From: Cyclobacteriaceae bacterium
Lineage (GTDB): Bacteria; Bacteroidota; Bacteroidia; Cytophagales; Cyclobacteriaceae
NCBI GenBank assembly: GCA_030584025.1
Contig: CP129487.1
Location: 3,811,001 to 3,875,000 of the forward strand
Length of the DNA stretch: 64,000 nt
Direction of reading: 5' to 3'
The notes below the pieces were generated by a model. That model was not told where the DNA came from. It did no database searches and worked only from the letters and a program-made list of their open reading frames with translations. The position numbers were made by a program, and so were the translations under genes. Positions 40,794 through 51,300 of the stretch are shown one piece after another (position 1 is the stretch's first letter; the number at the start of each line of letters is the position of its first letter).

Positions 40794-40812
40794 ATTGGTT
40801 TTTTTGAGGTTG

Positions 40813-41289
40813 TTACAAAATTTCAGCAATAAGTTTCTCAAGGTCGCCTTCGTGAAGCTCCTTTTCAACAAATTTTCTTTGACCGGTTTTTCCGTTAATG
40901 ATTATGGTAGCCGGTATGGCCCCCGACCAGCCCTTTTCTATCTGGTTGATCCATACGTTGGGGTCTTTTTCATCCAGAATAATCACCTTGGATTGTAGTT
41001 TTTTCCGGTCAACAAAACGATAAACTGTTTCAGGCTTGGGATTCAGGTCCAGGTCGAGACTTACCAGGGTAACTTCCACATCCTTCCGCTCAGCCCCGAT
41101 CTTTTCGAACAAAGGCATTTCTTTAATGCATGGAGCACACCAGGTAGCCCAGAAGTTAATGATCTTGATATTATCCGTTTCACGGTTAATGTGATCTTGT
41201 AATTGCTTCAGCTTCACTATTTCTGCCTGCTGTTGGGCATACAAGCCAATAGGTAGAACAAGACCGAGTATCAATAGTAGCTTTCTCAT
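40813..41289 (-). CDS. TlpA-like exported thioredoxin
   Basis: A 158-residue exported thioredoxin (signal peptide LLLILGLVLPIGLYAQ). The catalytic site is NFWATWCAPCIKEMPLFEK (C51, C54), with cis-Pro in GAIPATIIINGKTG. It would keep exported thiols or cytochrome c precursors reduced. It precedes the redoxin-like gene in a two-gene minus-strand operon. Confidence 0.88.
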   Translation of the reverse strand: MRKLLLILGLVLPIGLYAQQQAEIVKLKQLQDHINRETDNIKIINFWATWCAPCIKEMPLFEKIGAERKDVEVTLVSLDLDLNPKPETVYRFVDRKKLQSKVIILDEKDPNVWINQIEKGWSGAIPATIIINGKTGQRKFVEKELHEGDLEKLIAEIL

Positions 41290-41637
41290 GAGGTATTTAA
41301 CTGCTTAATGGCAAAAGTTGTTCCTGTTTTTAGCCTCAAAAACCCCGCGTAGGGTTTCTGGTTGATGGAGCGCAAAATAGCTAAAATTCAAGCACTTAGC
41401 AGACTATAAAAGAAGCCGAGAAAAGAATTCCACAAAATGGAGCAGTTATCCACATTACCGCAATATTTCGTGTTAAGTGTCTAATTATTAGTTACTTACG
41501 TTGTATAAAATCAATCTATTCTTTGTGGACAACTTTTTTCCATAAGAAAAACCGCCCATGAATTCGGCTGAATTCTAAATCGCAGATATTCAGATTTGTA
41601 GCGTAGTATTCAAGGGTGTTTTCGCTATTTTTTGCCC
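41290..41637. other. 348-base AT-rich intergenic region with two DnaA-box-like 9-mers
   Basis: The divergent promoter region between the TlpA-like and nitronate monooxygenase genes. TTATCCACA, a perfect DnaA-box consensus, is at 41446-41454. TGTGGACAA, one mismatch from the inverse box, is at 41524-41532. No dnaA, dnaN or gidA neighbour is present, and two boxes are not enough to call an origin. No other structure is clear. Confidence 0.45.
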
Positions 41638-42588
41638 ATGAAAAATTCAACAAACAGGGTTTGCCAACTTTTCAACATTGAGGTTCCGGTTATACAAGCG
41701 GGTATGATCTGGTGCAGTGGCTGGCGGCTGGCTTCAGCAGTCAGCAATGCCGGAGGATTGGGGCTTATCGGCTCAGGATCTATGTACCCGGAGGTTCTTC
41801 AGGAGCATATTCGTAAATGCAAGGCCGCGACCAATAAACCATTTGGAGTAAATGTGCCCTTGCTCTATCCACAGATCGATAAGCTGATGAACATAATTGT
41901 GGAGGAAGGAGTGAAGATTGTGTTTACTTCAGCTGGTAACCCCGCAACATGGACCGGCTATCTGAAAGAAAAGGGGATAACTGTAGTGCATGTGGTTTCC
42001 AGCGTAAAGTTTGCCAAAAAAGCAGAGCAGGCCGGTGTTGATGCGGTAGTTGCCGAAGGCTTTGAAGCAGGTGGACACAACGGAAGGGAAGAAACCACAA
42101 CATTTGTGTTGATTCCACTTGTGCGCGAAGCCGTTTCTATTCCGTTGATTGCAGCCGGGGGTATTGCAACCGGCCGCGGCATGCTGGCAGCCGAAGTACT
42201 TGGCGCGGATGGCGTTCAAATCGGTAGCCGGTTTGCTGCCAGTGCCGAATCTTCTGCTCATGAAAAATTCAAGCAGGTGATAGTGGATGCCGGTGAAGGC
42301 GATACGTTACTCACCATGAAGCAACTTACTCCGGTACGTCTGGTGCGCAATAAATTTTTTCAACAGGTAGTGGAGGCAGAGCAACGTGGGGCAAGTGTGG
42401 AAGAAATGAAACAATTACTGGGCAGGGCTCGTGCAAAGAAAGGCATGTTTGAAGGCGACCTGGATGAGGGCGAATTGGAGATCGGTCAGGTGGCAGCTGC
42501 CATTCGTGAAGTAAAACCCGCAGCTGAAATTCTTACTGAAATCTGGAATGAGTATCAGACATTGAAAAGAGAACTTTGTCAGCGTTAG
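41638..42588 (+). CDS. Nitronate monooxygenase (2-nitropropane dioxygenase) family protein
   Basis: A 316-residue FMN enzyme of the NMO/FabK TIM-barrel family. It has the N-terminal PVIQAGMIWCSGWRLASAVS, AGGLGLIGSG, FGVNVPLLYP, the phosphate/FMN motif VVAEGFEAGGHNG and IPLIAAGGIATGRGMLAAEV with GADGVQIGSRFAASAES. The ATG at 41638 is chosen over a TTG 6 bases upstream. Members oxidise alkyl nitronates or act as enoyl-ACP reductases (FabK); the active-site His is in GGHNG. The VOC gene follows after 4 bases. Confidence 0.87.
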   Translation: MKNSTNRVCQLFNIEVPVIQAGMIWCSGWRLASAVSNAGGLGLIGSGSMYPEVLQEHIRKCKAATNKPFGVNVPLLYPQIDKLMNIIVEEGVKIVFTSAGNPATWTGYLKEKGITVVHVVSSVKFAKKAEQAGVDAVVAEGFEAGGHNGREETTTFVLIPLVREAVSIPLIAAGGIATGRGMLAAEVLGADGVQIGSRFAASAESSAHEKFKQVIVDAGEGDTLLTMKQLTPVRLVRNKFFQQVVEAEQRGASVEEMKQLLGRARAKKGMFEGDLDEGELEIGQVAAAIREVKPAAEILTEIWNEYQTLKRELCQR

Positions 42589-42592
42589 TAAG

Positions 42593-42988
42593 ATGAATTT
42601 TCTTAAAATTAAAGAGACTTGCTTGTATGTAACCGATCTGGCGCAAGCCAAAACATTTTATGCCGATGTGCTGGAACTACCAATGATCAGTTACCTGGAA
42701 GGAAAACATCTGTTTTTTAAAGCGGGATCATCCGTGCTGCTCCTGTTTAATCCGGAAGATTCAAGGTATAAGGTGAGTCCGCCTGCGCATTATGGCGGGG
42801 GCAAACAGCATTTTGCATTTGAGGTGGAAGACAAAGACTATGAAAAGGCCAAGGCTTGGATAAAAAGCAAAGGAATAGAAATTACAGAAGAAGTTACCTG
42901 GCAGAGCGGGAAGAAGTCGTTTTACTTTGAAGACCCTGCGGGCAATGTATTGGAGATTGTTCCACAAACCGGAATCTGGCCCGATTGA
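42593..42988 (+). CDS. VOC-family (glyoxalase/dioxygenase-like) protein
   Basis: A 131-residue VOC-fold protein. Two beta-alpha-beta-beta-beta modules are visible: ETCLYVTDLAQAKTFYADVL with LFFKAGSSVLLLFNP, and QHFAFEVEDKDYEKAKAWIK with SFYFEDPAGNVLEIVP. A metal site (His, Glu) is implied by HFAFEVE and VLEIV. It lies 4 bases after the nitronate monooxygenase gene and is probably co-transcribed. The substrate is not predictable. Confidence 0.85.
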   Translation: MNFLKIKETCLYVTDLAQAKTFYADVLELPMISYLEGKHLFFKAGSSVLLLFNPEDSRYKVSPPAHYGGGKQHFAFEVEDKDYEKAKAWIKSKGIEITEEVTWQSGKKSFYFEDPAGNVLEIVPQTGIWPD

Positions 42989-42989
42989 C

Positions 42990-43301
42990 TTAGGCTTTCT
43001 GTAAGACCAAATCAGAACTGGCGGTCTCTTTCTGTTTAACGGCCGGTGCTTGTGCTACTGAAGTTTTATACACATCCTGAAACCACTGTGCGTAGGCAGG
43101 GTATTGAATGCAGTTTCGTTTGATTTCTCCTTCAATAAGAATATTAATACGTTCGGGATATTGTGGGGAGGATTGCAGCAGTATTTGCTGTTCCTCGGGC
43201 AGATCAGTCACACAAACAAATTCAATTCCTCGGTATAAGCTCGGCTTCACAATCATCATTTCCTGAATATCGGGTGCGTAAAAATAGTAACCTTTGCGCA
43301 C
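42990..43301 (-). CDS. Hypothetical protein
   Basis: A 103-residue soluble protein with no signal peptide, no membrane segment and no family I recognise. The N-terminal RKGYYFYAPDIQEMMIVKP and a short central motif (SPQYPERINILIEGEIKRN) are followed by a disordered C-terminus (APAVKQKETASSDLVLQKA). It ends one base from the convergent VOC stop and reads away from recG. Confidence 0.6.
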   Translation of the reverse strand: MRKGYYFYAPDIQEMMIVKPSLYRGIEFVCVTDLPEEQQILLQSSPQYPERINILIEGEIKRNCIQYPAYAQWFQDVYKTSVAQAPAVKQKETASSDLVLQKA

Positions 43302-43384
43302 TTAGATCAATTTTTCTCGCTAAGGTTTAACACGTTCTATCGTTAACTTCAGGTTAATTTTTATTTTTTTGTGCTACGATCAGC

Positions 43385-45478
43385 ATGCCCGGATTTTTTG
43401 ATACACCCATTGAGTTTCTGAAAGGCGTTGGCCCCCAACGATCGGCATTGCTGAACAAGCAACTGAACATTTTCACGTTTGGTGATCTCATTCAGCATTA
43501 TCCTTTTCGGTATGAAGATCGTACCCGCTTTTATTCCATAAAGGAATTAACCGAAGAAATGCCTTTTGTGCAGGTAAAGGGTAAGGTTACCAAAAAGGAA
43601 ATTATTGGCGTTGGAGCCCGAAAGAGGCTGGTGGCGTACCTGGTCGATGATACCGGAGAAATGGAGCTGGTGTGGTTTCAAGGCATTAAATGGATGCTGG
43701 AGAAAGTTCAGCCCGGTATTGAGTATGTAGCATTCGGTAAGCCCTCAAAATATGGAAAGCGATTTAGCATTGCCCACCCCGAAGTGGAAGTGCTGACAAC
43801 GAAAAATGAAATGGGTGGATTTTTGCAACCCGTTTATCCGGTAACGGAAACTTTGCGCAAGCGCTACCTCGACAGCAAGGCACTTGTTAAGTTACAACAG
43901 GAGTTGTTGGTACTTGCCAAAAACAACATACACGAAACGCTTCCGGAGTCCATCATCAAACGGTTTAAACTGATGGATAAGCGAGCGGCAATGCGGCACA
44001 TTCATTTCCCCGAAAATCACCAACGCCTTGCGCAAGCACAACAACGATTAAAATTCGAAGAGCTTTTTTATATTCAGTTGCGCTTGCTCAAGTTAAAATT
44101 GGTGCGCAAAGAAAAATATCGTGGACAGGCGTTTACCGATGCAGCAGTGCTTACACAATTTTATAACGAGCACTTACCATTTCAACTTACCAACGCGCAA
44201 AAGCGTGTGATCAAAGAAATTTATGCCGACATGCGCTCGGGAAAACAAATGAACAGGTTACTGCAAGGCGATGTGGGGAGCGGCAAAACCATAGTGTCAT
44301 TTGTGTGCATGCTGATTGCGCTGGGCGGAAATGCCCAATGTGCATTGATGGCGCCAACGGAAATTCTGGCACAACAACATTTTAAAACGCTGAGCAAATT
44401 TGCCGAGCAGATGCATATCACCATTGCATTGCTTACTGGCTCAACAAAAAAAGCAGCACGGAAGGAAATTCATCAAGGCTTGCGCGAAGGATCGTTACGG
44501 ATTCTCATCGGCACACATGCACTACTGGAAGAAGAAGTTCAGTTTAAAAACCTGGGCCTTGCCATTATTGATGAACAACATCGGTTTGGTGTAGCACAAC
44601 GATCCAAACTTTGGAGCAAAAATAAAGATGTGTACCCGCACGTGCTGGTGATGACGGCCACACCTATTCCACGCACGTTAGCGATGACACTGTATGGCGA
44701 CCTGGATGTTTCGGTGATTGATGAATTACCTTCAGGCAGAAAGCCGATCAAAACTATTCATAAGTATGATTCGCACCGCCTCGAAGTAAATGGATTTTTG
44801 AAACAACAAATTAAAGCAGGCAGGCAAGTGTACATTGTGTACCCGCTCATTGAAGAATCAGAAAAACTTGATCTCAAACATTTAATGGACGGTTACGAAA
44901 GTATTTGTCGCGCCTTCCCGGATGAGGCTATCAGCATTGTGCATGGAAAAATGAAGCCGGATGCGAAGGAATATGAGATGGCGCGCTTCGCAAAAGGCGA
45001 AACCAGCATTATGGTGGCCACTACCGTAATTGAAGTAGGTGTTGATGTGCCCAATGCATCGGTAATGGTGATTGAAAATGCTGAGCGATTCGGACTTTCA
45101 CAACTGCACCAGTTGCGTGGACGCGTGGGGCGCGGAGCAGAGCAATCGTATTGTATTTTAATGACGAGCTTCAAACTCTCAACCGATTCCAAAAAGCGAA
45201 TCGAAACCATGGTGCGCACCAACAATGGTTTTGAAATTGCTGAAACCGATCTGCAATTGCGTGGCCCGGGCGATTTGATGGGTACACAGCAAAGTGGCGT
45301 GTTGGATTTGTTAATCGCTGACCTGGGTAAAGACACAAAACTGTTACAGGCTGCCCGCGAAACGGCAATCGAAATCCTTGAAAAAGACCCTGATTTAAAG
45401 CATTCCGACAATCAGGTAATCCGCGAGCAGGTAGCGCGCATGCGAAAATCGGTAGTTAACTGGAGCCGCATCAGTTAA
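43385..45478 (+). CDS. recG: ATP-dependent DNA helicase RecG
   Basis: A 697-residue helicase that remodels stalled forks and branched DNA. The N-terminal wedge/OB domain (residues about 1-160, with TPIEFLKGVGPQRSALLNK and FQGIKWMLEKVQPG) precedes the two RecA-like domains with Walker A LLQGDVGSGKT, Walker B DEQH in AIIDEQHRFGVAQR, motif III VMTATPIPRTLAMT, and motif VI QLHQLRGRVGRG. The length is normal for RecG. It lies upstream of the two-gene sensory module. Confidence 0.95.
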   Translation: MPGFFDTPIEFLKGVGPQRSALLNKQLNIFTFGDLIQHYPFRYEDRTRFYSIKELTEEMPFVQVKGKVTKKEIIGVGARKRLVAYLVDDTGEMELVWFQGIKWMLEKVQPGIEYVAFGKPSKYGKRFSIAHPEVEVLTTKNEMGGFLQPVYPVTETLRKRYLDSKALVKLQQELLVLAKNNIHETLPESIIKRFKLMDKRAAMRHIHFPENHQRLAQAQQRLKFEELFYIQLRLLKLKLVRKEKYRGQAFTDAAVLTQFYNEHLPFQLTNAQKRVIKEIYADMRSGKQMNRLLQGDVGSGKTIVSFVCMLIALGGNAQCALMAPTEILAQQHFKTLSKFAEQMHITIALLTGSTKKAARKEIHQGLREGSLRILIGTHALLEEEVQFKNLGLAIIDEQHRFGVAQRSKLWSKNKDVYPHVLVMTATPIPRTLAMTLYGDLDVSVIDELPSGRKPIKTIHKYDSHRLEVNGFLKQQIKAGRQVYIVYPLIEESEKLDLKHLMDGYESICRAFPDEAISIVHGKMKPDAKEYEMARFAKGETSIMVATTVIEVGVDVPNASVMVIENAERFGLSQLHQLRGRVGRGAEQSYCILMTSFKLSTDSKKRIETMVRTNNGFEIAETDLQLRGPGDLMGTQQSGVLDLLIADLGKDTKLLQAARETAIEILEKDPDLKHSDNQVIREQVARMRKSVVNWSRIS

Positions 45479-45493
45479 GCGAGCGGGAATTAT

Positions 45494-45501
45494 TAACTTT
45501 G
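45494..45501 (+). promoter_or_regulatory. Bacteroidota -7 promoter element upstream of the propeller gene
   Basis: TAACTTTG fits the -7 consensus TAnnTTTG completely and lies 16-23 bases before the start at 45518, implying a very short leader. It would start the sensory module independently of recG. Confidence 0.5.
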
Positions 45502-45517
45502 TTTTTCGGCTAGAGTG

Positions 45518-48247
45518 ATGAAAGGTAAGATTCTTGCGTTTTGCTTGGTTAGTTCGCTGTTTGTTTCGGCACAGACAGGCAATTACTTTTTATCGCATTT
45601 CATTCCGGGCAAAGAGCACTTCAACAACAATGTTTGCTTTGATATCGCCCAGGACGACCGTGGCTTATTCTATTTTGCCATTCAGGGTGGCGTGCTTCGT
45701 TTTGATGGACGAACATGGGATGTCATTCGCACATCAGGTGCGGTGTATGCACTTGAAATTTTTAACAATCAATTGTATGTGGCCGGATCGCGTGGGTTTG
45801 GAAAAATTGAGATTGATCCGTTTGGAAATACCCGTTATGTACCGATTTATGAAGAGGCTAATGGCCAGAATATCTTTCAGATGCTTGCCATCAACGATCA
45901 GCTTTATTTTTTAGGCGATAGTCATTTTTTTGTATACTCTTCTTCCCGCGATGAAGTGACCCATCTTGCCTCGAACGAAGAAGATGATTGGCTGGGTCTG
46001 CATGAAATCTTCGGAAACATTTTTGTAAGCACGGAAAGTCGGGGCATGTTTACGTTGGGAAAAAACTCAATGGTGCCGGCCAGCTTACTGAAAGATACAA
46101 CCGCACTTGTGTTTGCTGAGCGGCACGAAAATCAGTATTTGTTGGGCACCGCAGACAATCGATTGTTTTTATGTGAAGAGGATATGACGCTTCGCGAGAT
46201 CACAATAGCAGATGCTGCATATCTATCGGCCAGTGTTTTTGTAAATGCAACTTGGGTAAATAAAGATTTGGTGGCACTTGGTACGTTGCGGGGCGGAGTA
46301 GTTTTTATCAATACTGCAACAGGCGCAACGGAAGAGATAATTAATTACAGCACAGGTTTGCCCGACAATGAAATTTACATGTTGGCAAAAGATCGTCATC
46401 AACATATCTGGGCAGCACACACATACGGATTTACACGCATTGCTCCGTATTTACCTTTCCGGTCGTACCGCTACTATGCCGGATTGCAAGGAAACCTATT
46501 GTGCGCTACCCGTTATAATGATGAAGTGTATGTGGGCACCTCATTAGGTTTATATAAACTCGTTAAAGAGGAGTTCTATGATGAAATAACCTACTATGTT
46601 GACATTCCTATCAGATCGAAACGGACAACGCAACAGAAAGCAGAAGAACCTCCGGTAGTTGAAGTAAAGCCTGAACGCAAGGGAGGGTTGTTCGCATTTC
46701 TACGAAAAAAGAAACCGGAGGAAGAGGTTGTTAACCAGGCGCCAGCAACGGGCGCACCCTCCGAAGCAGGAGGCGTTACCTATCGGAGAGAGAAGCGAAC
46801 AAAGCGCATATTGCGATCCTCACATTATTCCTATAAAAAGCTTGAGGGGATTGATGCCAAAGTAACACAGCTTGTTGTCTGGAATGGAAGATTACTATCG
46901 GCCGGACTAAACGGAGTAAATGAAATTACCAACGAAAAAATTATTCCCGTACTGGATTATCCCACGCGGTATCTTTATGCATCAGCCGCAGCAGGAAAGG
47001 TAATCATCTCTACCTATGATGATAAAATTCATGAATTTGTTTCGGAGGGGAACCAGTGGTTCGAAACACGATTGATCAAAGGCATTGAAGAGCCGATAAA
47101 TTATGTGTTTGATGAGCCCGGAAAAGCATTTTGGTTGTGCGGTCTGGATCGCGTTTATCGCATAGCTATTGATACAGCACAAGCTATTCAGAATTATTCC
47201 GTGCCAAATGCCCGATTTGATCGGATTATCGGAACCAGTGTTGACGGCCAACCCTTGGTTGTTACCTCTTCCGGATTTTTCAACCTCAACACTTCCGGGT
47301 CAGCACTTGTTGCCATCGACTCGTTGCCACAACCAGAGGTATATTTCACTGAATCAAATAGGGTGTGGTTTAATGATGATCATGGCTGGTTTGTGTTGGG
47401 TGAATCAAATCAAAATGCGGGAGTAGATTTGTTGAATTTGTTTGCAGAAATACGTTTTGTTTCTGTCGATCGTTCATCTGATAATCTTTGGATCATTACC
47501 GGAAACAATGAGTTGCTTCAATTCGACACCAAGAAACTTCAACCGTATGAAACTTCTTTTCCATTATTTCTTCGAAGTATGGAGCAAGAAAATATTGAGA
47601 TCAGAAAAAATAAACTTCGGATTGATCAGGAAAATAGTGCCTTGCATTTCACAGTAGTAAAGCCCGATTACATTGGGGCGCGATCTATTGAGTACCGGTA
47701 TTTTCTTGAGGGACTGAATCCAACCTGGACGGAATGGTCAGCAAGCAATAACCAGATTGATATACCTTATTTGCCAACCGGTGAGTACGCATTAAAGGTT
47801 CAGGCTAAAGATATTTTCGGCCGGATAACAGAACTGGATCCGGTGCTTATGGAGGTTCTTCCTCCGTATTGGAAGCGTTCATGGTTTTATGCACTTGAGT
47901 TTGTGATTTTTGCAACGTTGGTGATACTCTCATTCAGACTAAGCAACCGGTTTCGCTATGTCAGCATGGTTTTATCCTTGCTTTCCATCATCATTCTCAT
48001 CGAGTTTATTCAAACGGCAGCAGGCTCAACGTTTGTTACCGATAGTAGTCCGGTGGTTGAGTTTCTTGTGCAGGTCGGAATTGCATTCCTGATTCTTCCG
48101 GCAGAATTGTTTTTGCGAAAATTCATGCTTCGGTCTATCGATAAACGAGGGGGCTATGCACAAGCTGAGGAAACCGAAACCGAAAAAGAACCTGAACCAG
48201 CCGCAGTGGAAACCAAATCTTCTGCTTCTACGGAGGAAACCGTCTGA
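45518..48247 (+). CDS. Propeller/Y_Y_Y membrane protein without kinase domain
   Basis: A 909-residue exported membrane protein. After a signal peptide (ILAFCLVSSLFVSAQ) come propeller blades (FYFAIQGGVLRFDGRTWD, VYALEIFNNQLYVAGSRG), then a charged insertion of roughly 75 residues (IRSKRTTQQKAEEPPVVEVK and so on, ending near RRSSHYSYKK), more blades, a Y_Y_Y domain (RSIEYRYFLEGLNPTWTEWS) and about four C-terminal membrane helices (WFYALEFVIFATLVILSFRL onwards). No kinase or cyclase follows. The architecture is that of an HTCC receptor whose output is separate; the six-PAS kinase 68 bases downstream is the natural partner (inference). The GTG at 45515 is an alternative start. Confidence 0.83.
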   Translation: MKGKILAFCLVSSLFVSAQTGNYFLSHFIPGKEHFNNNVCFDIAQDDRGLFYFAIQGGVLRFDGRTWDVIRTSGAVYALEIFNNQLYVAGSRGFGKIEIDPFGNTRYVPIYEEANGQNIFQMLAINDQLYFLGDSHFFVYSSSRDEVTHLASNEEDDWLGLHEIFGNIFVSTESRGMFTLGKNSMVPASLLKDTTALVFAERHENQYLLGTADNRLFLCEEDMTLREITIADAAYLSASVFVNATWVNKDLVALGTLRGGVVFINTATGATEEIINYSTGLPDNEIYMLAKDRHQHIWAAHTYGFTRIAPYLPFRSYRYYAGLQGNLLCATRYNDEVYVGTSLGLYKLVKEEFYDEITYYVDIPIRSKRTTQQKAEEPPVVEVKPERKGGLFAFLRKKKPEEEVVNQAPATGAPSEAGGVTYRREKRTKRILRSSHYSYKKLEGIDAKVTQLVVWNGRLLSAGLNGVNEITNEKIIPVLDYPTRYLYASAAAGKVIISTYDDKIHEFVSEGNQWFETRLIKGIEEPINYVFDEPGKAFWLCGLDRVYRIAIDTAQAIQNYSVPNARFDRIIGTSVDGQPLVVTSSGFFNLNTSGSALVAIDSLPQPEVYFTESNRVWFNDDHGWFVLGESNQNAGVDLLNLFAEIRFVSVDRSSDNLWIITGNNELLQFDTKKLQPYETSFPLFLRSMEQENIEIRKNKLRIDQENSALHFTVVKPDYIGARSIEYRYFLEGLNPTWTEWSASNNQIDIPYLPTGEYALKVQAKDIFGRITELDPVLMEVLPPYWKRSWFYALEFVIFATLVILSFRLSNRFRYVSMVLSLLSIIILIEFIQTAAGSTFVTDSSPVVEFLVQVGIAFLILPAELFLRKFMLRSIDKRGGYAQAEETETEKEPEPAAVETKSSASTEETV

Positions 48248-48315
48248 ATCGCACTTCTCCGGATTTTTCATTAAATTAAGCTTTCTTCAACAGTGATTGG
48301 ACTGAACCGTTTCGT

Positions 48316-51300
48316 GTGCGCAGTAAGAAAATCGATACTAAACCTATCCCGGGAAGCCTATCGGCAAGCCGCTACAAGGCGCTGCTTGAGCACGCCTATG
48401 ATGGTGTGGTGTTGTATGATGGCCAGGGCGTAGTTCAGTTTGCCAGCGCATCGGTAAAAAGGGTTGGCGGGTTTACGCCCTTTGATCTTATCGGAAAAAA
48501 AGGAGATCACTTTATTCACCCTTCCGAGCGAGAAGCTGCCCGCGATGCTTTTCGTAAAGTTTTACTGAGCCATGGAAAAAGCATTTCACTAACGCAACGC
48601 TTTATTACTAAAAAGGGGACCTACATCTGGTGTGAGTATACGTTAACCAATCTTTTGCATAACCCTGAGGTTCGTGGCATCGTTTCCAATTTTCGAAATG
48701 TACATGATCGGGTGGATGCGATCAATCGGGCTACAGAATCGCAGCGATTGTTCAGCCTGCTAAGTGAAAATATTTCTGATGGAATCTTTCTCGGCATTCC
48801 CCGAAAGAAATTCCAATACGTCAATAATTCGTTTTTAAAAATCACCGGCTATCCTTCTCTGCAAGACCTGAATAGCATTAAGCCTCACCAGCTTTTTGCT
48901 GAGCGAAAGGCCTGGAACAGAATAAGTCGATTGAAAGCCCCGAGTAGTATAAAAAGTCTAGAAGCGCTTTTTAGAAGAAAGAATGGAGAGATATTCTGGG
49001 GCCTGATCAGCCTATCAGTATTTAAGGATGTAAATGGAGGAAATCTGTTTGTGGGTTCGGTCAGGGATATTTCCAAACAGAAAGAAGCAGAATCAAATTT
49101 GCTGGCCACACAGCATTTACTCAGCAGCATAAACCTGAACATTGCTGAAGGTATTTATCGCAACATTCCGGGAAAGCAATTTGATTATGCGAACCGGGCA
49201 TTTCTCAAAATGTTTGGCTTTCACTCGCTTGAAGAGTTGAATAAGATTAAACCCCGCCAGCTTTATGCGGATCGTAAACATTATGAAAAAGTAAGGATGT
49301 TGATGGCAAGAGATGGTCAGGTTCAAAATGTGGAGGCGCTTTTCAGGAAAGTGAATGGAGAAACATTTTGGGGTTCCGTCTCCAGCATTCAAATCACGGA
49401 GAAAAGAGGCAAAAGAAAAATTATTGATGGAGCCATTCGTGACATAACACAGCAGAAAGAGTCGGAAATGAAGCTGCAGGAGTCGCAGACCTTTCTTAGC
49501 AATGTGATGAACACGGTGGCCGCACCCATTTTTGTTAAGGACAAGAACCACCGGTGGATCATGTTCAACGAAGCCTTTTGTTCCTTCATGAACCGATCAG
49601 CGAAAGATCTGCAAGGAAAAACCGACAAAGACTTTCTTCCGGCAAAGGAGTATAAGGTTTTCTGGAAAGTAGACAATGAAGTGTTGCGTACAGGGGCAGT
49701 GGTACTTAATCGCGAAACGGTAACCACCAAGCGCGGCAACACACGAAACCTCCTTACATTCAAATCGCGGTACGTTAACGACAAAGGTGAGCGTTTTGTG
49801 ATCGGGTTTATTATGGATGTTACCGAAATCCAAAAAGTTGAAGATGAAATCCTGAAACTTAACGCCAACCTGCGCGGCATAATGGAGAGCACGCGCGAGT
49901 CCATTTATGCGTTAGATCGCAACTACTGTTACACGGCATTTAATCGCAATCATGCGCGCATGGCTCGATTGCTATATGGTGCAGAAATTAAAGTTGGCGA
50001 CAATAACCTGGAGTACATTAAGGGAACTGCCGAGGAGAAGTGGTTGGTTTTGGAGTTGCGGAAGGCTATGAAAGGTGAAAATCACATTTCGCTTCACCAG
50101 GTAAATCACTCACGATATAAGAACCGGTGGATCCAGACCACTTACAACCCGATTTTCAACAAACAAGGCAAAGTAGATGGTGTGGCGGTATTCGTACGCG
50201 ACATCACCGAGATGATGGATACGCAACAAGCACTGAGCCACTCAAACGCCACACTTCAAGGCGTACTGCAAAGTACTACTGATCGGATTATTGCACTTGA
50301 TGACAAGCTAAATTACGTGTTGTTTAATGAGAGTCATGTGCAGAACATAAAGCGTATTGCTGGAACTGAAATTCGGCCAGGCGATAGTTTTATAAAAAAT
50401 CTTCCGAAGCCAATTGTGCAAAAGGCGTTGCCACATTTGAAGCGGGCATTAAAGGGTAAGCCTGTACTGATTGAGCTGGGAATGAGAGAAACATTTGTTG
50501 AAGCTTTAATCAACCCCATAAGGGATAATACAAATAAGATAATCGGGATAACACTTTTTGTTCGCGATATAACACAGCGCAAACGAACAGAGCAAAAACT
50601 GCGGGTGCTTAACGAAACCTTGGTTCAACAAAATCAGCAACTGGCAGCCCAGGAGGAGGAATTGAAAGCAACCCTGGAAGAGCTTTCGGAACGCAACTTT
50701 GAGTTGGATCAGATCATGTATAAAACATCGCATGATCTACGTTCACCGCTTAGCTCCATTTTGGGTTTGGTAAACCTGGCCAGGATGGATTCGGAAGCAA
50801 GCCATAAAATTTATATTGAAAAGATTGAAGGGCGTATAAAGAAACTTGATGAGTTTATTAAATCCATGCTCAATTACGCGCGCGTTAGCCGTGATGAAGC
50901 AGGATATGAAGTAGTAAACCTTGAAGTTGTGGTTCAGGAATGTATTCAGGAGCTGGAGTACCTCGATAATTTTTCGGCCGTACAGGTTATCAGCAATTTC
51001 GTTGGATTGGATATCCCCTTCGTCAGCGACCCTGTCCGCATCAAAATTATAATCGGTAATATTATTTCAAATGCATACAAATATTATAATCCTAATGTCA
51101 GGAGCACGTTGCGCATTACGGCAAATGTTACTCCTCAGCAAGCAATTATAGTCATTAAAGACAACGGTATTGGAATTCGTGAAGAGCACGCTTCCCGGAT
51201 ATTCGATATGTTTTACAGGGCTACAGAGAACTCGCAGGGGTCAGGGTTGGGTATGTACATTGTGAAACAGGGAGTTGAAAAATTGAAAGGCACAATTTCA

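Noticed and set aside
41290..41637. Candidate replication origin
   Set aside because: Only two DnaA-box-like sites, no AT-rich unwinding tract with repeats, and none of the usual origin-flanking genes.
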